Assembly (NCBI GenBank): GCA_020849295.1
Contig: JADLGN010000029.1
Coordinates: forward strand, 42,288 to 106,287
Length of the DNA: 64,000 nucleotides
Direction of reading: 5' to 3'
DNA from: Bacteroidia bacterium
Lineage (GTDB): Bacteria; Bacteroidota; Bacteroidia; NS11-12g; UBA9320
In this document: positions 53,768 through 62,569 of the stretch, one piece after another
Layout: each line of letters starts with the position of its first letter
How positions within the stretch are numbered: the first letter of the stretch is position 1
The notes under the pieces: model-generated
What the model was told of the DNA's origin: nothing
The model's input: only the letters and a program-made list of their open reading frames with translations
The model's database searches: none
Program-made: the position numbers and the translations under genes

Positions 53768-55867
53768 TTGGATAAAAATTTTTTACATACCTCAATCGAA
53801 TATCTTAAAGGTGTTGGACCCGTAAAAGCCGAAGTTTTGAAAAACGAACTCGGTATTTTTACTTTTGAAGATTTAATTAATCATTTCCCATTCAGATATA
53901 TTGACCGCACAAAAATTTACACAATAAATGAAATATCAGAAGAAATGCCATTTATCCAACTTAAAGGCATTATAACTAATATTAAAGAAATCGGAATTGG
54001 CAAAACCAAAAGATTAAGCGGAACTTTTAGAGATAATACAGGAGAAATTGAAATAGTGTGGTTTCAGCATATTAAATGGATAGTAAAATCAATTGAATTA
54101 AATAAAGTATGTGTAATTTTCGGTAAACCATCTTTATTCAATAACAGTTATAATATTGTACATCCAGAAATAGAATGGACAGAAGACGAAAAAAATACAT
54201 CAAAAATGCAGCCGGTATATTCTGTAACCGAAAAACTCAAAAGCCATTTTCTTGATTCAAAAGGTATATCAAAACTAATAGGAAATGTAATTAACAATCC
54301 TCAGTTTTCTGCTGAAGAAACATTACCAGATTATATATTAAATAAAAATAAATTTGCTTCAAGAAAAATTTCATATAAAAATATTCATGCACCTACAAAC
54401 AATAGCGAATTTACTGATGGACAGAATCGCTTTAAATATGAAGAATTGTTTTTTCTGAATATTAAAATTGCAAGTCTAAAATTAAAAAGAAACAGAACTA
54501 TAAAAGGTTTTGTCTTTAGCAAAATTGATTATTTTTTTAATACATTTTATAAAAATTATCTGCCATTTTCACTTACCGATGCACAAAAAGAGGTTTTGAA
54601 AGAAATAAGAGCAAATATGGCAACAGGAAAACAAATGAATCGTTTGCTTCAGGGAGATGTAGGCAGTGGCAAAACCATTGTAGCACTTCTTTCAATGCTT
54701 ATAGCTATTGATAATCAAACACAGGCTGTACTTATGGCTCCAACAGAAATTTTGGCATTACAACATTTTGAAAATATTACTAAAATTACTTCCGGGCTAG
54801 GTTTAAAAACTGAATTGCTTACAGGTACTACTAGCAAAGCTCGAAAAGAAAAAATTATTAAATCTATTTTTAGTGGAGAAACAGAGATACTAATAGGTAC
54901 ACATGCTCTAATTGAAGATGATGTTATTTTTAAAAGTCTGGGTATTGTTGTAATTGATGAACAACATAGATTTGGTGTGGCACAAAGAGCAAAACTTTGG
55001 AACAAATACGATACAAAACCCCATGTGCTTGTAATGACTGCTACGCCAATACCCCGAACATTAGCAATGACTGTATATGGCGACCTTGATGTATCTAAAA
55101 TAGGCAAATTGCCTTCTGGAAGAGTGCCAATAAAAACCGTACACAGATACGAAAACCGCAGAGATGAAATATTTGATTTTTTGAGAAGCGAAATTTCAAA
55201 AGGGAGGCAAGTATATTATGTTTTTCCATTGATAGAAGAATCAGAAAAAAGTGATTTTCAAAACCTGGTAGATGGATTTGAAAACTTAAAAGTAGTATTT
55301 GGAAATTTTAAATACAAACTCGCTATGGTACATGGCAGAATGAAGGCGAAAGAAAAGGAAGCTGTAATGAAATTATTTAAAAATGGAGAAATAAACCTGC
55401 TTGTAAGCACTACAGTAATAGAAGTGGGAGTAGATGTACCAAATGCAAGTGTAATGGTAATAGAAAACTCAGAAAGATTTGGACTTTCTCAGCTTCATCA
55501 ACTAAGAGGCAGAGTAGGTAGAGGTTCAAAGCAATCATATTGTATATTGTTGTCGTCAGTAAAAATAAGCAATGTGGCAAAAGAACGAATAAAAGCTATG
55601 ACTCAAACTAATGACGGATTTGAAATTGCAAACCTCGACCTGAAACTTAGAGGACCTGGGGATTTGCTTGGAGTAAGACAAAGTGGATTGCTCGACCTAA
55701 AAATTGCCGACATTGTAAAAGATGAAGATATACTTTTGAAATCAAGGAATGATGTAATTGAAATATTAAAAAACGACCCAAACCTTAGTCAGACTCAAAA
55801 TATAAGAATAAGAAATTGGCTTGATAACAGAAAAAAAACTCATGGCGACTGGAGCAGGGTAAGTTGA
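53768..55867 (+). CDS. recG: ATP-dependent DNA helicase RecG
   Basis: The 699-residue helicase has an N-terminal wedge/OB domain (YLKGVGPVKAEVL near the start), Walker A LLQGDVGSGKTIVAL, VVIDEQHRFGVAQR (DEQH), VMTATPIPRTLAMT, and the RecG end region LNLKLRGPGDLLGVRQSG-type (here NLDLKLRGPGDLLGVRQSG). It reverses stalled replication forks. The start is TTG at 53768, 3 bp after the CPBP gene, so the two are probably cotranscribed. No Met lies before the conserved first block. Confidence 0.96.
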   Translation: MDKNFLHTSIEYLKGVGPVKAEVLKNELGIFTFEDLINHFPFRYIDRTKIYTINEISEEMPFIQLKGIITNIKEIGIGKTKRLSGTFRDNTGEIEIVWFQHIKWIVKSIELNKVCVIFGKPSLFNNSYNIVHPEIEWTEDEKNTSKMQPVYSVTEKLKSHFLDSKGISKLIGNVINNPQFSAEETLPDYILNKNKFASRKISYKNIHAPTNNSEFTDGQNRFKYEELFFLNIKIASLKLKRNRTIKGFVFSKIDYFFNTFYKNYLPFSLTDAQKEVLKEIRANMATGKQMNRLLQGDVGSGKTIVALLSMLIAIDNQTQAVLMAPTEILALQHFENITKITSGLGLKTELLTGTTSKARKEKIIKSIFSGETEILIGTHALIEDDVIFKSLGIVVIDEQHRFGVAQRAKLWNKYDTKPHVLVMTATPIPRTLAMTVYGDLDVSKIGKLPSGRVPIKTVHRYENRRDEIFDFLRSEISKGRQVYYVFPLIEESEKSDFQNLVDGFENLKVVFGNFKYKLAMVHGRMKAKEKEAVMKLFKNGEINLLVSTTVIEVGVDVPNASVMVIENSERFGLSQLHQLRGRVGRGSKQSYCILLSSVKISNVAKERIKAMTQTNDGFEIANLDLKLRGPGDLLGVRQSGLLDLKIADIVKDEDILLKSRNDVIEILKNDPNLSQTQNIRIRNWLDNRKKTHGDWSRVS

Positions 55868-55892
55868 AAAATGGTTGTTTAATTTTTTTTTA

Positions 55893-57485
55893 CTAAACCG
55901 CTTCGAGTTTAAAGTCGCTTGTATCGTGAAAAACTATATCGGGATTGTTTGATTTTGCCATTTGAAGTACAAATGAGGTTTGAGCAAGAAAAACTTTGTT
56001 ATTATCCTTGTCGTAAACTATATCTTTTTGTCTGAAACGACAAAATTCATCAATTTTTTGCTGATTACCTGTCATCCAACATGCTTTGTAGTAATTTAGA
56101 TGATTAAAAATACACGAAGCGTTATATTCATTTTTTAGTCTGTGTTGAATTACTTCAAACTGAAGTTCTCCTACAGTTCCTATAATTTTTCTATTACCCG
56201 GTTGTTGTGCAAAAAGCTGAGCCACACCTTCGTCAGTAAGTTGTTCAATACCTTTTTCTAATTGTTTTGATTTCATAGGATCAGTATTAATAACCTCTTT
56301 AAACAACTCTGGTGAAAAACTTGGAATACCTTTGTACATAAAATTTTCGCCTTCGGTGAGAGTATCACCTATTTTAAAATTACCTGTATCATAAAGACCA
56401 ATAACATCGCCCGGAAATGCTTCATCAATTACATTTTTGCTTTGTGCCAAAAAATTGTAAGGATTATTAAACCTATATTGTTTGTTAAGTCTTACATGGT
56501 GATAAAATTTATTTCTTTCAAATTTTCCCGAACATACTCTTAAAAAAGCTATTCTATCGCGGTGTTTTGGGTCAATATTGGCATGAATTTTAAAAACAAA
56601 CCCACTAAAATTCTTATCTTCAGGATTTACGTTTCTTAAGTTTGTTGGGCGAGGCTGTGGATGAGGTGCTATTTCAACAAAAGTATCAAGCAGTTCTTTA
56701 ACTCCGAAATTATTTACAGCCGAACCAAAAAATACAGGTGCCAAATATCCTTCGCTATATAATGAAATATCAAAAGGTTCAAATAGTTCATTTATTGTTG
56801 TTACATCTTCTTTGAGTTTTTCGGTATTTTTTTTACCTATAATTTCAGGCAATGAAGGGTCATTTATATTTTCAATTTTTATTACTTCGTCAGATAATTT
56901 TGTTTTATTTGATTCGAATAGATTTAATGAATTATTATAAAGTAAGTAAACACCTTTAAAATCTTTTCCCTTGTTTATAGGCCAACTTAGCGGACGTACC
57001 GAAATTGAAAGTTCTTTTTCAATTTCTTCAAGCAAATCAAATGAATCTCTGCCTTCTCTGTCCATTTTATTTACGAAAACAATTACGGGAGTATGTCTCA
57101 TTCTACACACTTCCATAAGTTTTCGGGTTTGTTCTTCAACTCCTTTTACACAGTCTATTACTAATATTACACTATCAACAGCAGTAAGAGTTCGGTATGT
57201 ATCTTCTGCAAAATCTTTGTGCCCTGGAGTATCTAAAATATTGACAAGAAAATTTTTATACTCAAATGCCATTACAGATGTGGCAACAGAAATTCCGCGT
57301 TGTTTTTCTATTTCCATGAAGTCTGAAGTGGCAGTTTTTTTAATCTTATTGCTTTTTACTGCTCCGGCAGTTTGAATAGCTCCACCAAATAACAAAAGTT
57401 TTTCGGTAAGCGTTGTTTTTCCGGCATCAGGATGGCTTATAATTCCAAAAGTTCTCCTTTTATTTATTTCTGATTTGAATGACAT
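55893..57485 (-). CDS. prfC: Peptide chain release factor 3
   Basis: The 530-residue GTPase recycles RF1/RF2 after peptide release. It has G1 [14 protein letters not shown], the family-specific [25 protein letters not shown]3 [17 protein letters not shown]4 [11 protein letters not shown], and the typical C-terminal [20 protein letters not shown]. Length is normal. A promoter element lies 23 bp upstream on the minus strand. Confidence 0.97.
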   Translation of the reverse strand: MSFKSEINKRRTFGIISHPDAGKTTLTEKLLLFGGAIQTAGAVKSNKIKKTATSDFMEIEKQRGISVATSVMAFEYKNFLVNILDTPGHKDFAEDTYRTLTAVDSVILVIDCVKGVEEQTRKLMEVCRMRHTPVIVFVNKMDREGRDSFDLLEEIEKELSISVRPLSWPINKGKDFKGVYLLYNNSLNLFESNKTKLSDEVIKIENINDPSLPEIIGKKNTEKLKEDVTTINELFEPFDISLYSEGYLAPVFFGSAVNNFGVKELLDTFVEIAPHPQPRPTNLRNVNPEDKNFSGFVFKIHANIDPKHRDRIAFLRVCSGKFERNKFYHHVRLNKQYRFNNPYNFLAQSKNVIDEAFPGDVIGLYDTGNFKIGDTLTEGENFMYKGIPSFSPELFKEVINTDPMKSKQLEKGIEQLTDEGVAQLFAQQPGNRKIIGTVGELQFEVIQHRLKNEYNASCIFNHLNYYKACWMTGNQQKIDEFCRFRQKDIVYDKDNNKVFLAQTSFVLQMAKSNNPDIVFHDTSDFKLEAV

Positions 57486-57508
57486 TAAATTTTTATAGAA
57501 AAAGTTTG

Positions 57509-57516
57509 CAAAGATA
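57509..57516 (-). promoter_or_regulatory. -7 promoter element of prfC
   Basis: The minus strand reads TATCTTTG then C, 23 bp before the ATG, with a TTTG at 22 bp further upstream (57542-57539). Confidence 0.5.
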
Positions 57517-57551
57517 ATAGTTTACAAATAAGGCTATACAAAGCAAAAATG

Positions 57552-57559
57552 TAAATTTG
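57552..57559 (+). promoter_or_regulatory. -7 element of the cyclophilin gene (leaderless)
   Basis: TAAATTTG then C ends 4 bp before the ATG at 57564, so a leaderless mRNA is expected. Confidence 0.5.
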
Positions 57560-57563
57560 CAAA

Positions 57564-58202
57564 ATGCAATTTAGAAATCTTTATTTTATAATAATTTGCG
57601 TAAGCCTTTGTTCTTGCTATACTTCAAAGCAAAAACAGATAGTAAAACTCGGATACAAAAAAGGAATATTTGCACTAATAGTAACCGAAAAAGGAAATAT
57701 TTCAGCAAAACTTGAATATAAAAAATCATCATTAGCTACTGCAAATTTTATTGGTTTAGCTCAAGGCATTACATCTAATTCTGTAAAAAAACCAGGGGAA
57801 CCTTTTTATGATGGATTAAAATTTCATAGAGTGCTAAAGGGGTATATGTTGATTGGTGGTTGCCCAAATGGCGATGGGACAGGTAACCCAGGTTATTATT
57901 TTACAGACAACTTTAATGAAAAACTAAAGCACGATAAGCCAGGTGTGTTATCAATGGAAAATATCGGGTCAAATTCGTTTGGTAGCATTTTTAATATCAC
58001 CTTAAAACCAACTCTTGTTTTAGATAATAAAAGCTTGATTTTTGGTGAAGTTATTGGTGGCATGGATGTAATAAATTCAATTCAACAAGGTGACAAAATA
58101 TTAAAAATTGAAATTATTAAAATTGGTAGAAAAGCAAAATCTTTCAACCCTGTAAAGGTGTTCGAAAAAAACGGGTTTAATAATATGATTAAATTACAAT
58201 AA
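57564..58202 (+). CDS. Cyclophilin-type peptidyl-prolyl isomerase, lipoprotein
   Basis: The 212-residue protein has a lipoprotein signal (SLCSC) and a cyclophilin domain: YDGLKFHRVLKGYMLIGGCPNGDGTGNPGYYF carries the catalytic Arg-containing FHRV and the GGCPNGDGTG loop, and SNSFGSIFNIT and LIFGEVIGGMDVINSI follow. It should isomerise prolyl bonds in the periplasm. It is followed after 1 bp by the alpha/beta hydrolase gene, then a flavin oxidase gene. Confidence 0.92.
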   Translation: MQFRNLYFIIICVSLCSCYTSKQKQIVKLGYKKGIFALIVTEKGNISAKLEYKKSSLATANFIGLAQGITSNSVKKPGEPFYDGLKFHRVLKGYMLIGGCPNGDGTGNPGYYFTDNFNEKLKHDKPGVLSMENIGSNSFGSIFNITLKPTLVLDNKSLIFGEVIGGMDVINSIQQGDKILKIEIIKIGRKAKSFNPVKVFEKNGFNNMIKLQ

Positions 58203-58203
58203 A

Positions 58204-59055
58204 ATGAATGAAAAAATATTAAAAGAGCAACTAAAAATAAATGGCAGTTTAAATAAGCCTATAACTTTTGATATAAATTTTAAAGAAAATATTTCAAATG
58301 CACCGGTTATAATTTTCAGTCATGGTTTCAAAGGTTTTAAAGACTGGGGCACATTTAATTTATTAGCTAATGAATTTTCGAAAAGAAATTTTTTCTTTTT
58401 AAAATTTAATTTCAGTCATAATGGTACAACACCTGAAATGATGGACGACTTGAATGATTTTGAAACTTTCGGAAATAATAATTTTGAAAAAGAAATGTAC
58501 GACCTCGATTGTATTTTAAATTGGTTGTGCAGCACTGAAAATTTATTCAAATCTTATTTTGACAAAAATGAGATTTACTTAATTGGTCACAGCAGGGGCG
58601 GAGGTATATCAATGCTAAAAGCTGTTGAAGATAATAGAGTAAAAAAGGTTTCGGCATGGGCTACAATAAATGATTTTGAAAAATACATGTACCTTAGCGA
58701 TATTGAAAATTGGGAAAAAACAGGCGTGAGTTTTATAGAAAACACCAGAACAGGAAAACAAATGCCTTTGTATTATCAATTTTATAAAAACTTTGTTGAC
58801 AATAAAAAAAGATTTGAATTACAACATCAACTAATGAAACTTGACAAACCAATTTTGATTATTCATGGTACTGCTGACAGTACAGTTGATGTAAGCGATG
58901 CCGAATGGATTTACAACAATATAGCACATTCAATTTTAATAAAAATAGAAAATGCTGATCATACTTTTGATAGCAAACATCCATGGGATAAAAATATATT
59001 ACCTAAAAGTCTTAAAATTGCAATCGAAGAAACAATAGAGTTTTTTAATTGTTAA
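58204..59055 (+). CDS. Alpha/beta hydrolase
   Basis: The 283-residue protein has the oxyanion HG motif FSHGFKGFKDWG, the nucleophile elbow GHSRGGG (Ser at about 131), an Asp in ILIIHGTADSTVDV, and a C-terminal ENADHTFD with the catalytic His. The family includes prolyl oligopeptidase-like and dienelactone-hydrolase-like esterases; substrate unknown. No signal peptide, so cytoplasmic. Confidence 0.85.
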   Translation: MNEKILKEQLKINGSLNKPITFDINFKENISNAPVIIFSHGFKGFKDWGTFNLLANEFSKRNFFFLKFNFSHNGTTPEMMDDLNDFETFGNNNFEKEMYDLDCILNWLCSTENLFKSYFDKNEIYLIGHSRGGGISMLKAVEDNRVKKVSAWATINDFEKYMYLSDIENWEKTGVSFIENTRTGKQMPLYYQFYKNFVDNKKRFELQHQLMKLDKPILIIHGTADSTVDVSDAEWIYNNIAHSILIKIENADHTFDSKHPWDKNILPKSLKIAIEETIEFFNC

Positions 59056-59069
59056 AATAAGTTTGATTA

Positions 59070-60359
59070 ATGAGCGAAGATAAAAAGAAAATAATCATAG
59101 TAGGTGCAGGAATAGCAGGATTATCAACAGGAGTATTTTTAAAAAAAACCGGCAAATTTGATGTTTTATTTATAGAAGCAAATGATAGGGTGGGAGGTAG
59201 AATAAAAACCGAAAAAATAAATGGTTATTTATTAGATTATGGCTTTCATATTTTTTTTACTGCCAATCCAATAGCTGCGGAACTCTTAGATATAGAAAAA
59301 TTAGACCTCAGATATTTTAAATCAGGGGCTTTAATAATGAAAAATCACAGTTATCAAAAGTTTTATGACCCATTTAAACATCCAAAATATTTTTTTAAAT
59401 CTCTGTTTTCTAAAATTGGTAACTTAAATGACAAAATAAACATTGTAAAGCGCAGATTTGAATTAACAAATATGAGCTACGAAAAGGTGTTTGATAAATA
59501 TGAAGTTAAAACATCGAGTATTTTAAAAAAACGCCGTTTTAGTTCAAAAATCATTAAAAACTTATTTAACCCTATATTCTCACATTTTTTTATGGAAAAC
59601 GAACTAAGTACTTCGAGAAGGATGTTTGAATTTTATTTAAAAATGTTGGCAGATGGTAATATGGCAATACCTGCAAAAGGAATAGAAGAAATTACCAAAC
59701 AACTTTTTTCAAATTTTGATAAAAGCGAATTTATGTTTAATACAAAAGCCGTAAATATTGAAGAAGATAGAATACTATTAGAAAATGGAGAAAGTTTAAA
59801 AGCTGATGCCTTTGTAATAGCAACAGATTATAACGGACTATATTCAAAAATTATTAAATCGCATATTGAAAATAAGCAAAGGAGTATAACATGTTTTTAT
59901 TTTTCTGCAAACAAAAGTCCTTTCAAAGAAAAATTGATTTGTTTTAATGCAAATGAAAACAAAATTGTGAGTAGTGTGGCTGTACTTTCAAATATATCTC
60001 AAAACTATGCCCCAATTGGAAAATCATTGATTGTGGCAACAATTATAGATAAGACCAACGAAGATGAAAACGAGCTTGAATTAAAAATTAAAGATGAAGT
60101 AAGTAATGTGTTTGGTTCGCAAGTATATGATTGGGAAAAAATTAAATGTTATAAAATATATAATGCCATTTCTAATCAGGACTATGTATTGGGCAAAAGA
60201 AGAGAAAACGAAATAAATCCTAAAGAAAATATATTTTTTTGTGGCGACCATTTACTTAATGGAACAATTTATGGAGCAATGAAATCGGCAAAAAATATTT
60301 CAGAAATGATATTGAAAAATTTAATTCCAAAATCAAAAGACAGAAAAAGAAGTAAATAA
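59070..60359 (+). CDS. FAD-dependent amine oxidase/phytoene desaturase-like protein
   Basis: The 429-residue flavoprotein opens IIIVGAGIAGLSTGVFLKKTG (dinucleotide-binding GxGxxG) and EANDRVGGRIKTEKINGYLLDYGFHIFF, as in protoporphyrinogen oxidases and carotenoid desaturases. Near the end FFCGDHLLNGTIYGAMKSAKNISEMIL is the FAD-closing segment. It probably oxidises a lipid-like or polyene substrate; substrate unknown. Third gene of the cyclophilin operon (14-bp gap). Confidence 0.85.
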   Translation: MSEDKKKIIIVGAGIAGLSTGVFLKKTGKFDVLFIEANDRVGGRIKTEKINGYLLDYGFHIFFTANPIAAELLDIEKLDLRYFKSGALIMKNHSYQKFYDPFKHPKYFFKSLFSKIGNLNDKINIVKRRFELTNMSYEKVFDKYEVKTSSILKKRRFSSKIIKNLFNPIFSHFFMENELSTSRRMFEFYLKMLADGNMAIPAKGIEEITKQLFSNFDKSEFMFNTKAVNIEEDRILLENGESLKADAFVIATDYNGLYSKIIKSHIENKQRSITCFYFSANKSPFKEKLICFNANENKIVSSVAVLSNISQNYAPIGKSLIVATIIDKTNEDENELELKIKDEVSNVFGSQVYDWEKIKCYKIYNAISNQDYVLGKRRENEINPKENIFFCGDHLLNGTIYGAMKSAKNISEMILKNLIPKSKDRKRSK

Positions 60360-60415
60360 TAATTCAGTAAAACATTGCAAAAGAAAATTTTGTTTAATTA
60401 ACTAAATACATAAAA

Positions 60416-62287
60416 ATGCGTTCAAGATCATTGCCAGAAGTAAACTCAAGTGTGCAAACAGAGAATAAAAGAGGTTTTGGACGAAAATTATTTGCATTTT
60501 TAGGTCCTGCATATCTTGTTAGTGTAGGCTATATGGACCCGGGCAATTGGGCTACTGACTTAGCCGGAGGCAGTAGTTTCGGATATAAACTATTATGGGT
60601 TTTGCTTATGAGTAATATAATGGCATTACTATTACAAAGCTTAAGTGCCAGACTGGGATTAGTAAGAGGTTTAGACCTTGCACAAGCCTCAAGAACGAGT
60701 TATCCTAAGATTGTAAATTTTTTTAATTGGCTTTTAGCTGAAATTGCTATTGCAGCATGTGATTTGGCAGAAATAATAGGTATGGCTATCGGTTTACAGC
60801 TTCTTTTTGGTATTCCACTAATAGTAGGCGTTTCAATAACTGTTTTAGATACATTTCTTTTACTTTTCTTACAGAAATATGGTATTAGAAAAATAGAAGC
60901 ATTAATATTAATTCTTATTGCCACAATAGGTTTTGCGTTTATATTTGAAATGATTTTTGCTCAACCTTCTGCAACAGAAATTTTTAAAGGTTTTATTCCA
61001 AAAAAACTTAGCAATGAAGAATTGTATATAGCAATAGGTATAATTGGAGCAACTGTAATGCCACACAATTTGTATTTACATTCATCACTTGTACAAACCC
61101 GAAAAATTGATAGAAGCATTAAAGGAATAAAAGAAGCTATAAAATTTAATTTTATCGATTCATTTATAGCTTTAAATATGGCTCTGTTTATAAATGCGGC
61201 AATACTTATTCTTGCAGCATCGGCATTTTATAAATACGGATTAAATAACATAAGTGAAATTCAAGATGCATTTCATCTGCTTGAAAATATTTTAGGAACA
61301 TATTGGGCACCTACTTTATTTGCAATAGCACTTATTGCAGCAGGGCAAAGTTCTACTCTTACCGGAACACTTTCTGGTCAAATAATAATGGAAGGATATC
61401 TTAATATTAGACTACAGCCATGGTTAAGAAGACTAATAACAAGACTTATTGCAATAATTCCGGCTTTTTTAACAATATTAATTCTTGGTGAAGGAGCTAC
61501 AGGAAAATTATTAATCCTCAGTCAGGTTATTCTCAGTTTGCAACTTGGTTTTGCAATAATTCCACTTATTCATTTTACAAGCGATAAAAAACAAATGGGT
61601 GAATTTGCCAATAAACTATGGGTAAAAATTGCAGCATGGATAATAGCAATTGTAATAATTGGGCTAAATATAAGGCTTGTAATCGAAACAGTTTCTCAAT
61701 GGATAAATAAATCAGAAAATCCTTGGATGTTGTACATTATTATATTACCAATCCTTATCGGAGCAGCAATTTTGTTGTTGTATATAACTTTTGTACCAAT
61801 AATAAAAAATAAATTATACAGAAAACACAAGGTGCCTGACGGAAGTCCAGAAAAACTTAGAATTACAGTAAATGAAATATATGATAAAATTGCAATTACA
61901 GTTGATTTTAGTAAAAGTGACAGTAATGCAATAAGTAATGCAATATTGCAAGGTGGCAAAAATGCTGAATATACTTTAATACATATAGTAGAAACTGCCG
62001 GTGCAAGAATGATGGGAAATGAGATAAATGATTTTGAAACAAGCGAAGATTTGGCAAATCTTGAACATTATAAGTCAGAACTTGAGCAACAAGGTTACAA
62101 TGTTAAAATTAAACTTGGATTTGGAAACCCTAAGAAAATAATAGCTCAAATTGTTAATAATACCGATTGTCAATTGCTTGTAATGGGAGCACACGGTCAT
62201 AGAGCATTTAAAGATATTTTATTTGGTACTACGCTTGATTCAGTAAGGCATAATGTAAAAATCCCCGTTTTAATTGTTAAAAAATAA
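60416..62287 (+). CDS. Nramp-type metal transporter fused to a universal stress domain
   Basis: Residues 1-450 form an Nramp/MntH transporter with 11-12 TM helices: the metal-binding YMDPGNWATDLAGG in helix 1 and VMPHNLYLHSSLVQT in helix 6 are conserved. Residues 475-623 form a UspA domain with the ATP-loop pattern GAHGHRAFKDILFGTTLDSVRH (G-x2-G-x9-G-S/T) and the end IPVLIVKK. It would import Mn(II) or Fe(II) by proton coupling, with the Usp domain as a possible nucleotide-controlled regulator (inference). Fusions of this kind occur in Bacteroidota. Confidence 0.92.
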   Translation: MRSRSLPEVNSSVQTENKRGFGRKLFAFLGPAYLVSVGYMDPGNWATDLAGGSSFGYKLLWVLLMSNIMALLLQSLSARLGLVRGLDLAQASRTSYPKIVNFFNWLLAEIAIAACDLAEIIGMAIGLQLLFGIPLIVGVSITVLDTFLLLFLQKYGIRKIEALILILIATIGFAFIFEMIFAQPSATEIFKGFIPKKLSNEELYIAIGIIGATVMPHNLYLHSSLVQTRKIDRSIKGIKEAIKFNFIDSFIALNMALFINAAILILAASAFYKYGLNNISEIQDAFHLLENILGTYWAPTLFAIALIAAGQSSTLTGTLSGQIIMEGYLNIRLQPWLRRLITRLIAIIPAFLTILILGEGATGKLLILSQVILSLQLGFAIIPLIHFTSDKKQMGEFANKLWVKIAAWIIAIVIIGLNIRLVIETVSQWINKSENPWMLYIIILPILIGAAILLLYITFVPIIKNKLYRKHKVPDGSPEKLRITVNEIYDKIAITVDFSKSDSNAISNAILQGGKNAEYTLIHIVETAGARMMGNEINDFETSEDLANLEHYKSELEQQGYNVKIKLGFGNPKKIIAQIVNNTDCQLLVMGAHGHRAFKDILFGTTLDSVRHNVKIPVLIVKK

Positions 62288-62569
62288 GTATAAAAAAAAT
62301 ACTCAATAATATCTTAGTTATTTTTCGTTTTTAATTAAATTTATAAACAATGAATACAAACTTTGTTTTGTTTTATTTTAAATTGTAAAAAACGAAAGCA
62401 AAATCTTTTTGGAATATTATTAAGCAATTTGTATTATTTAAATAACAAGATTATTCATCAAATAAATAAATATATATTTTATTAAAATATTATTATAAAT
62501 TGCATAAATTATTTTGAAATAAAAGCAACTAAATAATTTTAATAAAAGTCTTTTCAAAAAAAAGTATTT
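62288..62569. other. AT-rich intergenic region
   Basis: A 282-bp stretch before the large secreted protein. Besides long A/T runs and small AT palindromes, I see no gene, no strong promoter match and no strong terminator. Confidence 0.5.

Noticed and set aside
54715..55107. A 130-residue minus-strand frame
   Set aside because: Shadow of recG; the sequence matches no family and mirrors the helicase codons.
60360..60415. Metal riboswitch upstream of the Nramp gene
   Set aside because: The gap is only 56 bp and AT-rich; no room or structure for a manganese riboswitch.
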